Below are positions 1-10,901 of a stretch of 64,000 nt of DNA, one piece after another. The notes under the pieces are model-generated. The model was not told the DNA's origin. It was given only the letters and a program-made list of their open reading frames with translations, and ran no database searches. The position numbers and the translations under genes were made by a program. This stretch comes from Okapia johnstoni (Eukaryota; Chordata; Mammalia; Artiodactyla; Giraffidae): contig CM044320.1 in the NCBI GenBank assembly GCA_024291935.2, forward strand, positions 35,804,001-35,868,000, in the 5' to 3' direction. The stretch's first letter is position 1. Each line of letters begins with the position of its first letter.

Positions 1-24
1 CTAGGTGGCTGATCTTGGACTAGA

Positions 25-180
25 ATGGGAGAGGGAGGGAAGGATGGAAGGAGGGAGGGAGGGAAGGATGGAGGGGGAAAGGATGGAGGGAGGGAAGGAT
101 GGAGGCGGGGAAGGATGAAGTGGGGGAAGGATGGAGGGGGAAAGGATGGAAGGAAGGAAGGAAGGAAGGACGGAAAGAGG
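25..180 (+). repeat. Purine-rich GGA/GGAA microsatellite
   Basis: Tandem units of GGGAAGGATGGA and GGAA type, with no pyrimidine except the T of GGATGG and a few C. Open frames here are low-complexity Gly, Lys and Arg artefacts. It may adopt G-rich secondary structure. Confidence 0.9.
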
Positions 181-427
181 GACAGAACACTGTGTTCTGC
201 AGCTCTGGGTCCTGGCCTTTAACAGATTTTGTTCTTCTACTAAACTACTTATTCTTGTAAGTTGTGTTTCCTTATGCCTCTTTATTCTTCAGAAGCTAAC
301 CTCTGTGCCATTTTCTTAAGCAGATGCTGCCCCCTTTTACGGCAAACCTTCTGGGTCCCTTAGAACTGAGCTCCTTAGACCCCTCCTCAGTGAGAACACA
401 GCCCTTTGAGCTTATGTGAACTTCACC

Positions 428-800
428 TTTAAAAAAAATTTATTTAATTGGAGGATAGTTACTTTACAATATTGTGATGGTTTTTGCATACCTCAACATG
501 AATCAGTCATAGGCACACGTGTCCCCTCCCTCCTGAACCCCCCTCCCAGCTTCCTTCTACCCCATCCCTCCAGGTTAAGCCTGTTATACAGCGAAGTAGG
601 TCAGAAAGAGAAAGACAAATTTTGCATATTAATACATGGATATGGGATCTAGAAAGATGGTACCTATGATCCTATGTGCAAGGCAGTAAAGGAGACAGAT
701 TTTTGGACTCAGTGGGAGGAGGAGAGGATGGTTTGAGAGAATAGCACTGAAACATATACATTACCATAAGTATAATAGATAGCCAGAGGAGTTAGAACTT
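428..800. mobile_element. L1 3'-end fragment with internal inversion
   Basis: 428-575 reads as the reverse complement of a bovine L1 3' UTR (starts with the complement of the poly(A) end; CATGAATCAGTCATAGG). From about 578, plus-strand L1 3' UTR follows (TTATACAGCGAAGTAGGTCAG, then AAAGAGAAAGAC). Head-to-head halves of one element fit a twin-priming inversion. Boundaries are approximate. Confidence 0.65.
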
Positions 801-1089
801 TACCTTTTATCACAACTGTTCATTTACTTATTTGTCTTCCCAAATATTTGAGGCCAGGTTTGGCATCTCCAGACCCGTATTTATTTTCCTAATCTAGATT
901 TTAGTGCCATAGAACAAAAATAACTCTTCAAAGCCTGCCTTATGTTTCCACTCTTGCCAAGTAAAATTAACAAGGGTGAATGGGAGAAGCAGAAGAGGAG
1001 TGATTTTTTTTCAGTGCTCTTCTCTTCACTAGTTCAGAAGAAAAAAAAATGTTAACTGGATAAATTAAAAAATAATTTTGTTCTTAACT

Positions 1090-4000
1090 GGTAGATATAA
1101 TCTTTAGTTTTCTTTGTTCACCGGGTCAATCTATTGTATTTTGTTTTTGTTGGACTGTTTTGATTTCACTTATAGGTGTATATGTATATGTGCATATTCC
1201 ATTATTTTAATTATTATTTGCCTGATTTTGTAACTGCCATTTTCTAGGGTTCATCTTTGGTTTCTTGTTTTGGGGTATTTGTTTTAATCTCATTTAATGC
1301 CATAACAAACCACTTGTGAAATCTTCGTTCCTGACCAAAGATCAAGCCCTGAGCCTTTGGAGTGGTAGCACTGACTCCAAGACCCTAGTGAGAACTCACA
1401 CAAAGGAAACCACTTGAATACAAGACCAGGCATCACCCAACCAACAGTAGCACCCTGTGCAGGACGCCTCATCTAAACAACAAACAACACAAAAATACAA
1501 ACCCAACCATCGGCAGACAGGATCACCACCTCACTCAGCCTTGCCCATCAGAGGAAAAACAAACTCAGCACAAATCTCACCCTATCAAAAACCTTGAAAA
1601 CAGATTGGAGAAAATGCAAAAATCAGTTAACAAAGACCTGGAAGAATTAAAGAACAAACATACAGAGACAAACAATACAATTACTGAGATTAAAAATACT
1701 CTAGAAGGAATTAATAGCAGAATATCTGAAGGTGAAGAATGAATCAGTGAATTGGAAGATAAAACGGTGGAAATAACTTCTGAAGAGCAGAATAAAGTAA
1801 AAAAAAATAAAAAGAACTGAGGACAGTCTCAGAGACCTCTGGGGAATACCTCTGGGGCGATATCAAACACACCAACATTTGAAGTATAGAGGTCCCAGAA
1901 GAAGAAGAGAAAAAGAAAAGGTATGAGAAAATTTTTGAAGAGATTATAGTTGAAAATTTCCCCAACATGGAAAAGGAAATAATCAAGTTCAAGAGGCGCA
2001 AAGAGTCCCATACAGGATAAACCCAAGGAGAAACACAGCAAGACACATATTAATTAAACTAACAAAGACTAAACACAAAGAAAGAATATTAAAAGCAGCA
2101 AGGGAAAAGCAACAAGTAACATACAGGGAAACCCCATATGTTTAACAGCTGCTATTCCAGCAGAAACTCTGCAGGCCAGAGGGGAATGGCAGGATATATT
2201 TAAAGAAGAAAGGGAAAAATCTACAACCAAGATTACTGTACCCAGCAAGTATCTCATTCAAAATTGATGGAGAAATCAAAAGCTTTTTAGACAAGCAAAA
2301 GTTAAGAGAATTCAGTACCACCAAACCAGCTTTACAACAAATCTTAAAGGGCCTTATATAGTCAAGAAATACAAAAGAAGAAAAAGATCTACAAAATCAA
2401 TCCCAAACAATTAAGAAAATGGCAATAGTAATGGCAATAAATGGCCATGAATATCAATAATTACTTTAAATGTAAACAGATTAAATGCTCCTACCAAAAG
2501 ACACAGACTGGCTAAATGGATACAAAAACAAGACCCATCTATATGCTGTTTACAAGAAACCTACTTCAGATTCCAAGACAAATATAGACTGAAAGTGAGA
2601 GAATGGAAAAATATATCCCATGCAAATGGGAAGCAAAAGAAAGCTGGAATAGCAATCCTCATACTAGACAAAATAGACCTTAAAATAAAGATTACAAGAG
2701 ATAAGGAAGGACACTACATAATGATCAAGGGATCAATCCAAGAGAAAAACATAACAATTGTAAATATCTATGCAACCAACATAGGAGCACCTCAATACAT
2801 AAGACAAACACCAACAGACATCAAAGGAGAAATTGACAGTAACACAATAATAGCAGGAGACTTTAACACTCTACTCACACCAATGGACAGATCATCAAAA
2901 CGAAATTTAATAAGGAAACACAAATCTTAAATGATACATTAGATGAGGTGGATCTCATTGACATTCCATCTTCAGGACATTCCATCCAAATGCAGAAGAA
3001 CACACCATCTTTTCAAGTGCACATAGGACATTCTCCAGGATAGACCACATCTTGGGTCACAAATCAAACCTCAGTAAAATTAAGAAAACTGAAATCATAT
3101 CAGGCATCTTCTTCGACCACAACGCTGTGAGACTAGATATCAATTACAAGAAAAAAAACTGTAAGAAACACAAACATATGAAGATTAAACAATACGATTC
3201 TAAATAATCAACAGGTTACTGAATAAATCAAAAAGGAAATCAAACAAATTCTAGAAACAAATGACAATGAAAACACGACAACTCAAAACCTATGGGATGA
3301 AGCAAAAGCAGTTCTAAGAGGGAAGTTTATTGCAATACAATCCTACCTCAAGAAACAAGAAAAATATCAAATAGACAACCTAACTTCACACCTAAAACAA
3401 CTGGAAAAAGAAGAACAAAAAACCCCCAAAGTTAGTAGAAGACAAGAACTCATAAAGATCCGAGCAGAAATAAATGAAAAAGAAATGAAAGAAATAATAG
3501 TAAAGATTAATAAAACTAAAAGCTGGTTCTTTGAGAAGATAAACAAAATTGACAAACCTTTAGTCAGACTCATCAAGAAAAAAGAGAAGAATCAAATCAA
3601 CAAAATTAGAAATGAAAAAGGAGAGGTTACAACAGACAATGAAAAAATACAAAGGATTATAAGAGACTATTGTGAACAACTATATGGCAATAAAATGGAT
3701 AACCTAGATGTCCATCGACAGATGAATGGATAAATAAGTTGTGGTACATAAACACAATGGAATATTACTCAGCCATAAAAATGAACACATTTGAATCAGT
3801 TCTAATGAGGTGGATGAACCTAGAACCTATTATACAGAGTGAAGTAAGTCAGAAAGAGAAAGCTAAATATTGTATTCTAATGCATATATACAGAATCTAG
3901 AAAAATGGTACTGAAGAATTTATTTACAGGGCAGCAATGAAGAAAGAGACATAGAGAATAGGCCTATGGACTTGGGGAGAGGGGAGAAGAGGAGGAGATG

Positions 4001-4280
4001 TATCGAAAGAGTAACATGGAAACTTATTACCATATGTAAAATAGATAGCCAATGGGAATTTGCTGTATGGCTCAGGAAGCTCAAACAGGGGCTCTGTATC
4101 AACCTAGAGAGGTGGGATGGGGAGGGAGGTGGGAGGGAGGTTCAAAAGAGAGGGAATATATATATATACCTATGGCTGATTCATGTTGAGGTTTGACAGA
4201 AAAGAGAAAATTGACAGAAAACAGAAAATTCTATAAAGCAACTATCCTTCAATTAAAAAATAAATTAATTTAAAAAGAAG
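1090..4280 (+). mobile_element. Bovine-type L1, internally deleted, degenerate ORF1 and ORF2
   Basis: It shows an L1 5' region, an ORF1-like stretch (about 1,600-2,380) and an ORF2 endonuclease remnant (2595-2930, IVNIYAT and AGDFNTLLTPMDRSS). Early reverse-transcriptase linker sequence runs to about 3,705. It then jumps directly to the 3' UTR (GAATATTACTCAGCC) and ends near 4,275 in an A-rich tail. Frame breaks are numerous, so it is dead. The jump at about 3,705-3,712 is either an internal deletion or the fusion of two copies. It fills much of the sequence left of OVCH1 exon 7. Confidence 0.85.
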
Positions 4281-4577
4281 CTTCTAATGAGACTATTCTC
4301 AAAACCTATTTTAAAATCTCATGAAAATCTACATGACCATAAACTTGACAATCCAGTTGATGTTCAAGTTAAATTGAGAGGTATCATTGTTCATGAAATC
4401 AGAGTTAAAAATTTATATACACTGGATTAGGAACAAAAAACAGCCATATTCTTGCTTATTTTAAAGCTTATTTCTGATTATATCTGCAACATAGAGTAAC
4501 TATCCTTGAAATAGGCGTGATCATTTTTTTGAGTTGCAGTGGATGAGGAAGGAAGAATCCACAGAAATTACACTCAC

Positions 4578-4764
4578 CTGTCATGGTCCGTGTGATAAAA
4601 TCCATCAACACAAATACCTTGGAGAAAATGCCAGGTGATGCCTTTCTCTGCTTACTTCTGAAAGGATTCCAATGTCTAGTACAACCAGCTGCCCAGGAAG
4701 CTATCCCAGCAAGAACCCAGGCTCCATCATCTCTTCTACAAACAAGTGGGCCTCCAGAGTCCCT
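4578..4764 (-). CDS. OVCH1: OVCH1 exon 7: catalytic Ser region, GDSGG changed to RDSGG
   Basis: It has 187 nt (62 codons plus 1 nt). The donor is ACAG/GTGAGTG. The only acceptor that keeps phase 0 is CATAAAAG, giving AGG GAC TCT, that is RDSGGPLVCRR. The neighbouring AG two bases on would shift frame and meet a stop nine codons later. Downstream peptide: WVLAGIASWAAGCT, then KASPGIFSKV and MDFIT, the normal C-terminal strand and helix of S1 folds. Ser is intact, but the Gly that forms half of the oxyanion hole is Arg, again a single G-to-A step. SWAAGC replaces the more usual SWGxGC. Confidence 0.85.
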
Positions 4765-7700
4765 CTTTTATGGTAGAGAAAGAGGAAATTTTAACAGTTA
4801 CAAGTTAAAAATATTTTATCAGGTGCAAAAAGATCAGCCGTTATCTCAGAGAGAGAAGTAGTAAAAGCATAAAAACTCAATGGTCATTATTCATCAACAT
4901 TTTGTGTTCATCATTTTGTTTCTTCATCATTGGTTTCAAAGGACTATCCTTTTATTCAGATGTAAACTCCTTCCACTCACTTCATGCAATCTTGTCAAGC
5001 TAACCCTTAATTTCTCTCTTTCCTCCTAGTCTTTTGGGAACAATTCAAAATCAATGGACGGAGGAGGGGGAGTTCACAGATAAACACTCAGATAGTTCAC
5101 AGATAATGCTTCCACTATAGCATTCTAGGAAAGACTGGATCACATTCCAAGCCCACAGTACTAGTGAATAGAGCCCCCAAGTTCATGCAATGGCTCAAGG
5201 CTTTTAAAACAGAATGCCCAGGAAACTTACTTTGTCCCAGAGTTGGATATGACTGGGCAACTGAACAACAATGCTTATTACCTGGCAGGCATCCTTTTCC
5301 CCATCAGGAAAACCGGCACACAACATGTCCCTTCCCAGGGGAGGAAGGTTCATGCCCCTGAGCATGGTACCACATGTTCTGTCATCCATAATGGGAACTT
5401 CCACTTCTTGTAGGATACTTGAATATTCTGATGCTGTGGAGATAGGACTGGTAAGTTGGTCAACAATTGTCCCCACTTAAAGAAACCAATAAGAGGCTTA
5501 CAAGTTTAGAATTGGTAGATGTTTAACCAAAATGTATAAGTAATTTTTTTACAGCTCTGAATGATATTTTCCCCTAAAATCTTATACTAGTGACAAAGGG
5601 CTTTTTTAAATCAGATTTTTAATGTAACATAGGCAATTGTAGCTTCTCTGAATGTATGTTTAAATGTTTCCTCAAGAGGAAAACTTTAGTCAGTAAAGGC
5701 AATATTTTGTAACATTCTTTGCTTTTTAAAAATCACAATCCAAAGATAAGGAAGCTGAACTATTGTTACTTTAGTGTATTCTTCTTCATCTATTATATTT
5801 ACTTCCTATTCCTGACCCTGATACACCTAACCAAAATGGCAGCAGGAGGAATTTTATGTAGAGCCTTAAGTATAGCTTTTTTTTGGTGAAGACAACCAGA
5901 AGTCTTCCCTGAGTTAGAACTCAGAGAGGATAAAACCAGGATAAATGTATTATTTAAGACGAACAAAATTCCTGATTTCAATGGGCATGTAAAGGAGCCT
6001 AGAAGAAATATTACGTTCTTGTGATGTCTCTTACTCTCTGAAATCTTGCCCCATCCACTGGCCATGCAAAGAATACCTTCTTCAAATTTATCACCTCTGT
6101 GGGGAATACAGATTGGCTGAATAGTAGTTCCTGAAAAAAACAACAATAACAAAAAATCATAAGAGTTACAGATAAGTGATCCTAAATATGTTTGGAAACT
6201 GACATCTGGTAGACGTCATACCTTCCACACTTTCTTCTGAAATGTAATTAATGATATTTTAAAGGTTTTTCCTCTCTCAAAGAACTATCCCATATTTATA
6301 GAAATGTAGAAAGTGCAAGTAAAGTAAGGAAAACAACTCAACCAAAATGACCTTCCCCAACTACCACCATTTTAGGATGTGCCCTTGTTCTTAAAGGGCT
6401 TCTCTCATAGCTCAGTTGGTAAAGGATCTGCCTTCAATGCGGGAAACCCCAGTTCGATTCTTAGGTCAGGAAGATCCTCTGGAGAAGGGATACGCTACCC
6501 ACTCCAGTATTCTTGGGCTCCCTAGTGGCTCAACTGGTAAAGAATCCACCTGCAATGTGGGAGACCTGGGTTCAATCCCTGGGTTGGGAAGATCCCCTGG
6601 AGAAGGGAAAGGCTACCCACTCCAGTATTCTGGCCTGGAGAATTCCATGGACTGTATAGTCCATGGGGTTGCAAAGAGTAAGACACAACTGAGTGACTTT
6701 CATTTCACTTCACTTGTTCTTAAGGGATAGTTTTTCACTCAAGTAATTGAGCACTGTTATGTGGCAAGCGGTCTTCTAGCCCTCAGTAAATGACCAGGAA
6801 AAATTCCTGCCCTGACAGAATGTAGATCTGAGCATGAGTGAGTGTGAGGGAGTGAGAGAGAAAGAGAGAGAGAGTGAGCTTGGGATGAAATACAAGCAAT
6901 AAATCTAATAATTTAGTTATTAGGTAATATGTGCTCTGATTTTTCCAAAAAATCAGGACAGCATAAGAAAGATGAGAAGTCTGGGGATTAGGGAATATGG
7001 CAAGGCAGATGCAATTTGTAAAATAGCAGTCATGCCAAATTCCATGGAGCAGAGCCTTGAAGAAGCTGAGGGAAGAAATCAGGCAGTCATCTCTGTGGAA
7101 AGTATCTGAAGAAGAAAAAAACAAAATGGAAATTTCCTGCAGTGGAATCATGTCATATATGTCTGAGGAACAGTGAGGATTCCAGGGTGTCTGGAGCAGA
7201 CTAAACAAAAGAAATTCTAGTAAAAAATGAACAAAAAAGAGGTTGGCTACAGGGTTAGGATGATGGGTGATGTCAGCTAAGAAGCTAAGAACACTGATTT
7301 GCATCTGAGTGTAATGGAGAACCACTGAAGTGTTTTGAGCAGAGTAATATAATCTGATTTACATTTCAAAAGTATTATTCTGGCTGCTAGGTTAATAATA
7401 AAAACTAGGGATGCAAGAGAGGAAGTTGGAGATGATTTAAGAGACCATTTAAATTAACCCAGGCAAGAAATGATGGGAGCCTGGAGCAGGATGTAGGAGA
7501 GGAGAGGGTGAGACAGAAGCAATAGAATTTTTCTGATGGATTCTATATAGAGTGTGAGAGAAAGAAGAATGAGCAATGAGTATGGTCAATGTCTCTATTT
7601 AATTCAACTATTGTTACCAATTCCAACTATGTTCATATCTTTAAGTTTTATTGACTCCATTTCAAGTCTTCCTTTTCAGTTAATAGTTTCTTGTTTTTTA

Positions 7701-10700
7701 GTCATTTTTGATAGATTTTTACTTATTTAAACTTAAAACTTACTTTGTAGTATGTATATCATTTTAACATCCGTAACCCTGGAATGTCTGATTCTGGTTG
7801 ATGTTACTTTGGACTCTGGTGGCAATTTTCTCCGCATGCTTTTAATTGTGTGTGCTCTCAATCATTAAAGCTTTATGGGAGTACATTCAAGCTGAGATTT
7901 CACGTTCATGTCTTCAAAGAGAATTTACTACCTTTGCTTCTGCCAGAAACCCAATTACACACCTGGAACAACTTTAAAATCTTGGCTTAGAGTTTTGGGG
8001 ACAGGTAATGTGAATGCCAGCATCAAATCTGAATGAAGGCTAGCTCAGGAAAATAGATATATCTGAGAGCCCTCCATCCAGGGCCAAGGTTCAAGCAGGT
8101 GACTTTTCCTTATTCCCTCACTATATGTGGCATATTTTCCTGTCTCTTTCCCTTCATCTTTTAAAGTATCACCTTTCAAGAAGTCCCAGGTTACATACAT
8201 GGGAGGTTCCAATCAGACTCTCTGCTCCCACATCCTACTCCCACGCAGGCTCCTCGCATGGACAGTCAAGGTTATAGGTTCTTAAAGATCATTTAGATGC
8301 TTCAACGGCAGTCACTTAACTTCAGTGTCTGGCTAACTCCTTTGAATTTGCTCTCTTCCATTGTTTTTGGTCACTGAACACTTCCCTTTCCTGTATTTTT
8401 TAAAGTAGGCTTTTAATATTTTGACCAGAATGCTTAGATTATCCGTACTGAGAACGGTGTCAAATATCTTGTCCATAATAATGAAAGAAAGGAGAAATCT
8501 GAGGACATTTTCAAATGTCCCATACTCTTTGGTTAGGGATGAGTACAGGTAGATGGTCTAGAATATTGCCCAGCCAAGACACTGGAGTACTTAAAATGCT
8601 GATTAAGCATACATAAGTTGCAGCTGGTACTTAAGGCCTGTGCAGTACTTTTTATATGTTATAGATAAAACAAAATTATTTTTAAGGAACAAAATTTAGC
8701 TATCTAATGTTACTAGATATATGTGCACACAGAAATTAAAGTTAGTTGGTAAAAATTAATAAATATAGCTTTTTCCATTACATCTTTTGTATTCTAACTC
8801 TCCCTACTTACCAAACTTGACTTTGTGTTTTAGATACAGCAGTGCAATATTAAAACTCATATATCCAAGTCTGTTGTATTTAGGATGGATAATAATTTTT
8901 GAGACAGGAATATTCTGTTCCTCCTTATCCTTCTGAAAGAGGTTGTACTCCCCAGCAGTCACTGTCAGACTCTTAATTTGATTCCTAAAACCAAACAGAA
9001 ATCTTTCAGTAAGTATAATCCTTTCCTCCAGGAAAGACTGTCTTGATTTCATGTAATTAACATGATTAATGTATCTTTAGAGATTTCCAAATCTTAAAAG
9101 ATCTACTTTTATTAGTGATTATTATTATTGTTATAATTTCTATAAATTATAGCTATCTATAAAAAGTCATGGTTTTCAATCATGGAGTGTTTACATTCTG
9201 TGAACTCTTTCTCCTACTGTCACTCATCTTTCTGCATAAAATATTCAGGTATCTTTTGTACATAAACCAGTCTCTCTCTATACATATATGCTCTACCATT
9301 TTAAACAAGAAATAAAAGTTGTTCCTACTGTCCTTCTTTTTCTATTAGCACACTCTTTTAATAGTATTTTTCCCTCCTAATTACTGAGAATTAGATTATT
9401 AAAACATTGGCTCATCCATTTAACATTTGATGTTAATACTTTATTAGAATCAGTAACCATCAACCCACCCCCCACTAACTCTACAAATCATAGATTACAT
9501 GTGGAATCTTTGCTGTCTCTGATTAGTAGAGTAGAAAGCACAAGAAATCTTGGGCTCCACACAAGCGTCTGGGAATCAGGAAAGTCAGTCAGTAGGTGGA
9601 CCAGATGGAAAAAATTAAGAAAGGGACTAAGGTTGAACCTTGCATGGTATTTAGGGCATCGAATCTCCCAGTCCAATTGCCATGGATCAAGGTTTGATAA
9701 ATAATGGAAATCCACAACTTACTCATTGAGGCTAATCAGGCAATGTACCGTTGTAACAACCAGATCATCTTGAATCAAACTTCCTCCACAGAAGTGGTGC
9801 CCATTTAATTTCAGGGAGACCTGCCCAAGAAAAAAGTTAGGAACACCACTAATATACATCTCCACATAGACGTCATCTCCTTCAGAAATATTTGAAATCA
9901 GTTCTTCTAATATGATGCACATTAAGATATTGATATATTCAATAAATTGGTTAGTAAGAGATTTCCTATGAAGCAAACTTTTTGACAGTGAAGTCAAGTG
10001 GGGGTCCATAGAAAAATTACCTGTTAAGCTGGAGTTATGGTATCTAAAAATAGGGAAATAATTCACCATTAGCTCATTAAGAAATCAATGTCTTTATCAC
10101 ACTCACCTGCCACGGGTGTCCACCAACTGTTGAATTTCTCCAACTACTAATTCTAGAGAAGAACCCAGATTCCAAGACAGTTTCTATACTTTTCAAATCA
10201 ACTGCACGAATTCTGTACTTCAGTCCTGTGTGGGAGAGCATGTGTCACTCACACACACACACACCCCTCCTCATGTCAGGGTTCATTGTATCAAGATTTC
10301 CATTCTGGGGTTTTATTCCGCCCCTGCAGATGTTCACTCAGCTGGAGGCTACCCCCTTTTCTCAAAATATCCCCTACCTGAGACTGTCTCACTCACACCT
10401 CATTGACTAGCACTTGCCTGGAGACTCTCCCTGCCCTTTGCAGCCTGAGCTGCCTCAACAAAAACAGACCTGGCCACTGAATGAGGCCCTTTTCCCTCTG
10501 GTGAGGGACTCGGGGCTTTCCCTGGGAGGGTTAGCATGGCGTAATTTAGGTGGAATGAAAGATACTGTAGAACATACACGGCTCTGAAACAGAGTCACTG
10601 GGTTTTAAGTTACTTCCATTTGGTTATCTTTCCTTGGAGAAAGATCTTTAGCACAAGCAAGGTTAACAGATGTGCCTAAGAACTTGAACTCCAGAATCTA

Positions 10701-10901
10701 AAGGATTTCAGAAGAAAATTCGGTCCACCACTTCGTGGGCACACCTGGCCGTTGTCTTTGTTGGTCTGGGGAAGAATGAAGGCACCCAGGACCTGGCTCA
10801 CCTCGGCTGGGCAGGGAGTGGACCGCCAGCAACAGCAGCAGCAGGAGCGAACCGGCCCTGGGCAATGCCCGCATGGCTCCTGCGCGCCGTGACCCGTCCA
10901 T
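4578..10901 (-). CDS. OVCH1: OVCH1 5' part: signal peptide and first trypsin-like protease domain, 7 exons (partial gene)
   Basis: Ovochymases are secreted multidomain S1 serine proteases with CUB domains. Exons (minus, 5' to 3'): 10901-10802, 10225-10107, 9820-9723, 8984-8812, 6130-6035, 5433-5282, 4764-4578. The total is 925 nt, or 308 codons plus 1 nt, with no internal stop and matching phases (1,0,2,1,1,0,1). The joined protein has a Leu-rich signal peptide (about residues 10-30), an activation site SR/ISSW (R58/I59), HFCGGS, the catalytic His in VHC (H99), NIALLYL where DIALL is expected (N151), SGWG, DACQ (pocket Asp, D243) and RDSGGPL (Ser S249). Two active-site positions therefore deviate (Asp to Asn, Gly to Arg). 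CUB and later protease exons are not in the window; an L1 occupies most of the sequence left of exon 7. TMTC1 lies about 9 kb upstream on the same strand, as I recall for human. The name rests on remembered family similarity and synteny, not a search. Confidence 0.88.
5282..5433 (-). CDS. OVCH1: OVCH1 exon 6: up to the specificity pocket
   Basis: It has 152 nt. The acceptor is CTATCTCCACAG and the donor is GCCAG/GTAATA. The peptide includes LQEVEVPIMDDRTC, MLCAGFPDGEKDACQ. The Asp six residues before the catalytic Ser (D in KDACQ) indicates a trypsin-like preference for Arg or Lys if the enzyme is active. The exon ends in phase 0 exactly where the GDSGG codons should begin. Confidence 0.87.
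6035..6130 (-). CDS. OVCH1: OVCH1 exon 5: central strand with SGWG
   Basis: It has 96 nt. The acceptor is TTTTTTTCAG and the donor is GAGA/GTAAGAG. The peptide is (G)TTIQPICIPHRGDKFEEG followed by ILCMASGWGKISE. CIP and the Cys before SGWG are standard S1 landmarks. The phase joins exons 4 and 6 exactly (Gly and Thr split codons). Confidence 0.87.
6393..6720 (+). mobile_element. Bov-A2-type SINE dimer
   Basis: Two tandem tRNA-Glu-derived units (GGCTTCTCTCATAGCTCAG... and GGCTCCCTAGTGGCTCAACTG...) are followed by the shared BovB-like 3' part ending in GACTTTCATTTCACTTCAC. It lies in OVCH1 intron 4. Confidence 0.88.
6735..7600. repeat. Ancient interspersed repeat, class not assigned
   Basis: It contains a recognisable old mammalian repeat pattern (GAGAACCACTGAAGTGTTTTGAGCAG, GGCTGCTAGG, CCAGGCAAGAAATGATGG in pieces). 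A related stretch occurs near 49,240-49,700. The minus-strand 180-codon open frame here is not a gene. A (GA)n run lies at 6,840-6,885. From 7,600 to 8,811 I see only unremarkable intron. Confidence 0.4.
8812..8984 (-). CDS. OVCH1: OVCH1 exon 4: region of the catalytic Asp, here Asn
   Basis: It has 173 nt, with acceptor TTTGGTTTTAG and donor TTTG/GTAAGTAG. The peptide includes SLTVTAGEYNLFQ, EQNIPVSKIIIHP and YMSFNIALLYLKHKVKFG. S1 proteases have Asp before IALL; here the codon is AAT (8851-8849), one G-to-A step from GAT. The frame is open and both splice sites are strong, so the exon itself looks maintained. Confidence 0.88.
9723..9820 (-). CDS. OVCH1: OVCH1 exon 3: catalytic His region
   Basis: It has 98 nt (32 codons plus 2 nt). 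The acceptor is TTCTTGGGCAG after a T-rich tract and the donor is AATGA/GTAAGTTG. The peptide contains VSLKLNGHHFCGGSLIQDD and VVTTVHC. His and the flanking Cys pair (HFC...VHC) are present. The usual TAAHC is TTVHC, so the two residues before His are changed conservatively. Confidence 0.88.
10107..10225 (-). CDS. OVCH1: OVCH1 exon 2: propeptide and activation site
   Basis: It has 119 nt, completing a Gly codon and adding 39 residues. The acceptor is CTCTCCCACACAG and the donor CAG/GTGAGTG. The peptide runs from GLKYRIRAVDLKS through ESGFFSR to ISSWRNSTVGGHPWQ. Cleavage after Arg and before Ile would free the new N-terminus that inserts into the S1 activation pocket. ISSW replaces the usual IVGG, which I recall as normal for this family member. 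HPWQ leads into VSLK of the next exon, the classic S1 order. Confidence 0.85.

Noticed and set aside
1..4577. Further OVCH1 exons (CUB region) left of exon 7
   Set aside because: The interval is mostly microsatellite and L1; no exon with CUB-like cysteines and splice sites was found.
6396..6470. tRNA-like sequence with box A/B resemblance (and the heads of the other SINEs)
   Set aside because: These are tRNA-Glu-derived SINE heads that lack a complete cloverleaf and are followed by SINE bodies.
6783..7325. 180-codon minus-strand open frame
   Set aside because: It lies in an ancient interspersed repeat within an OVCH1 intron; no family features.
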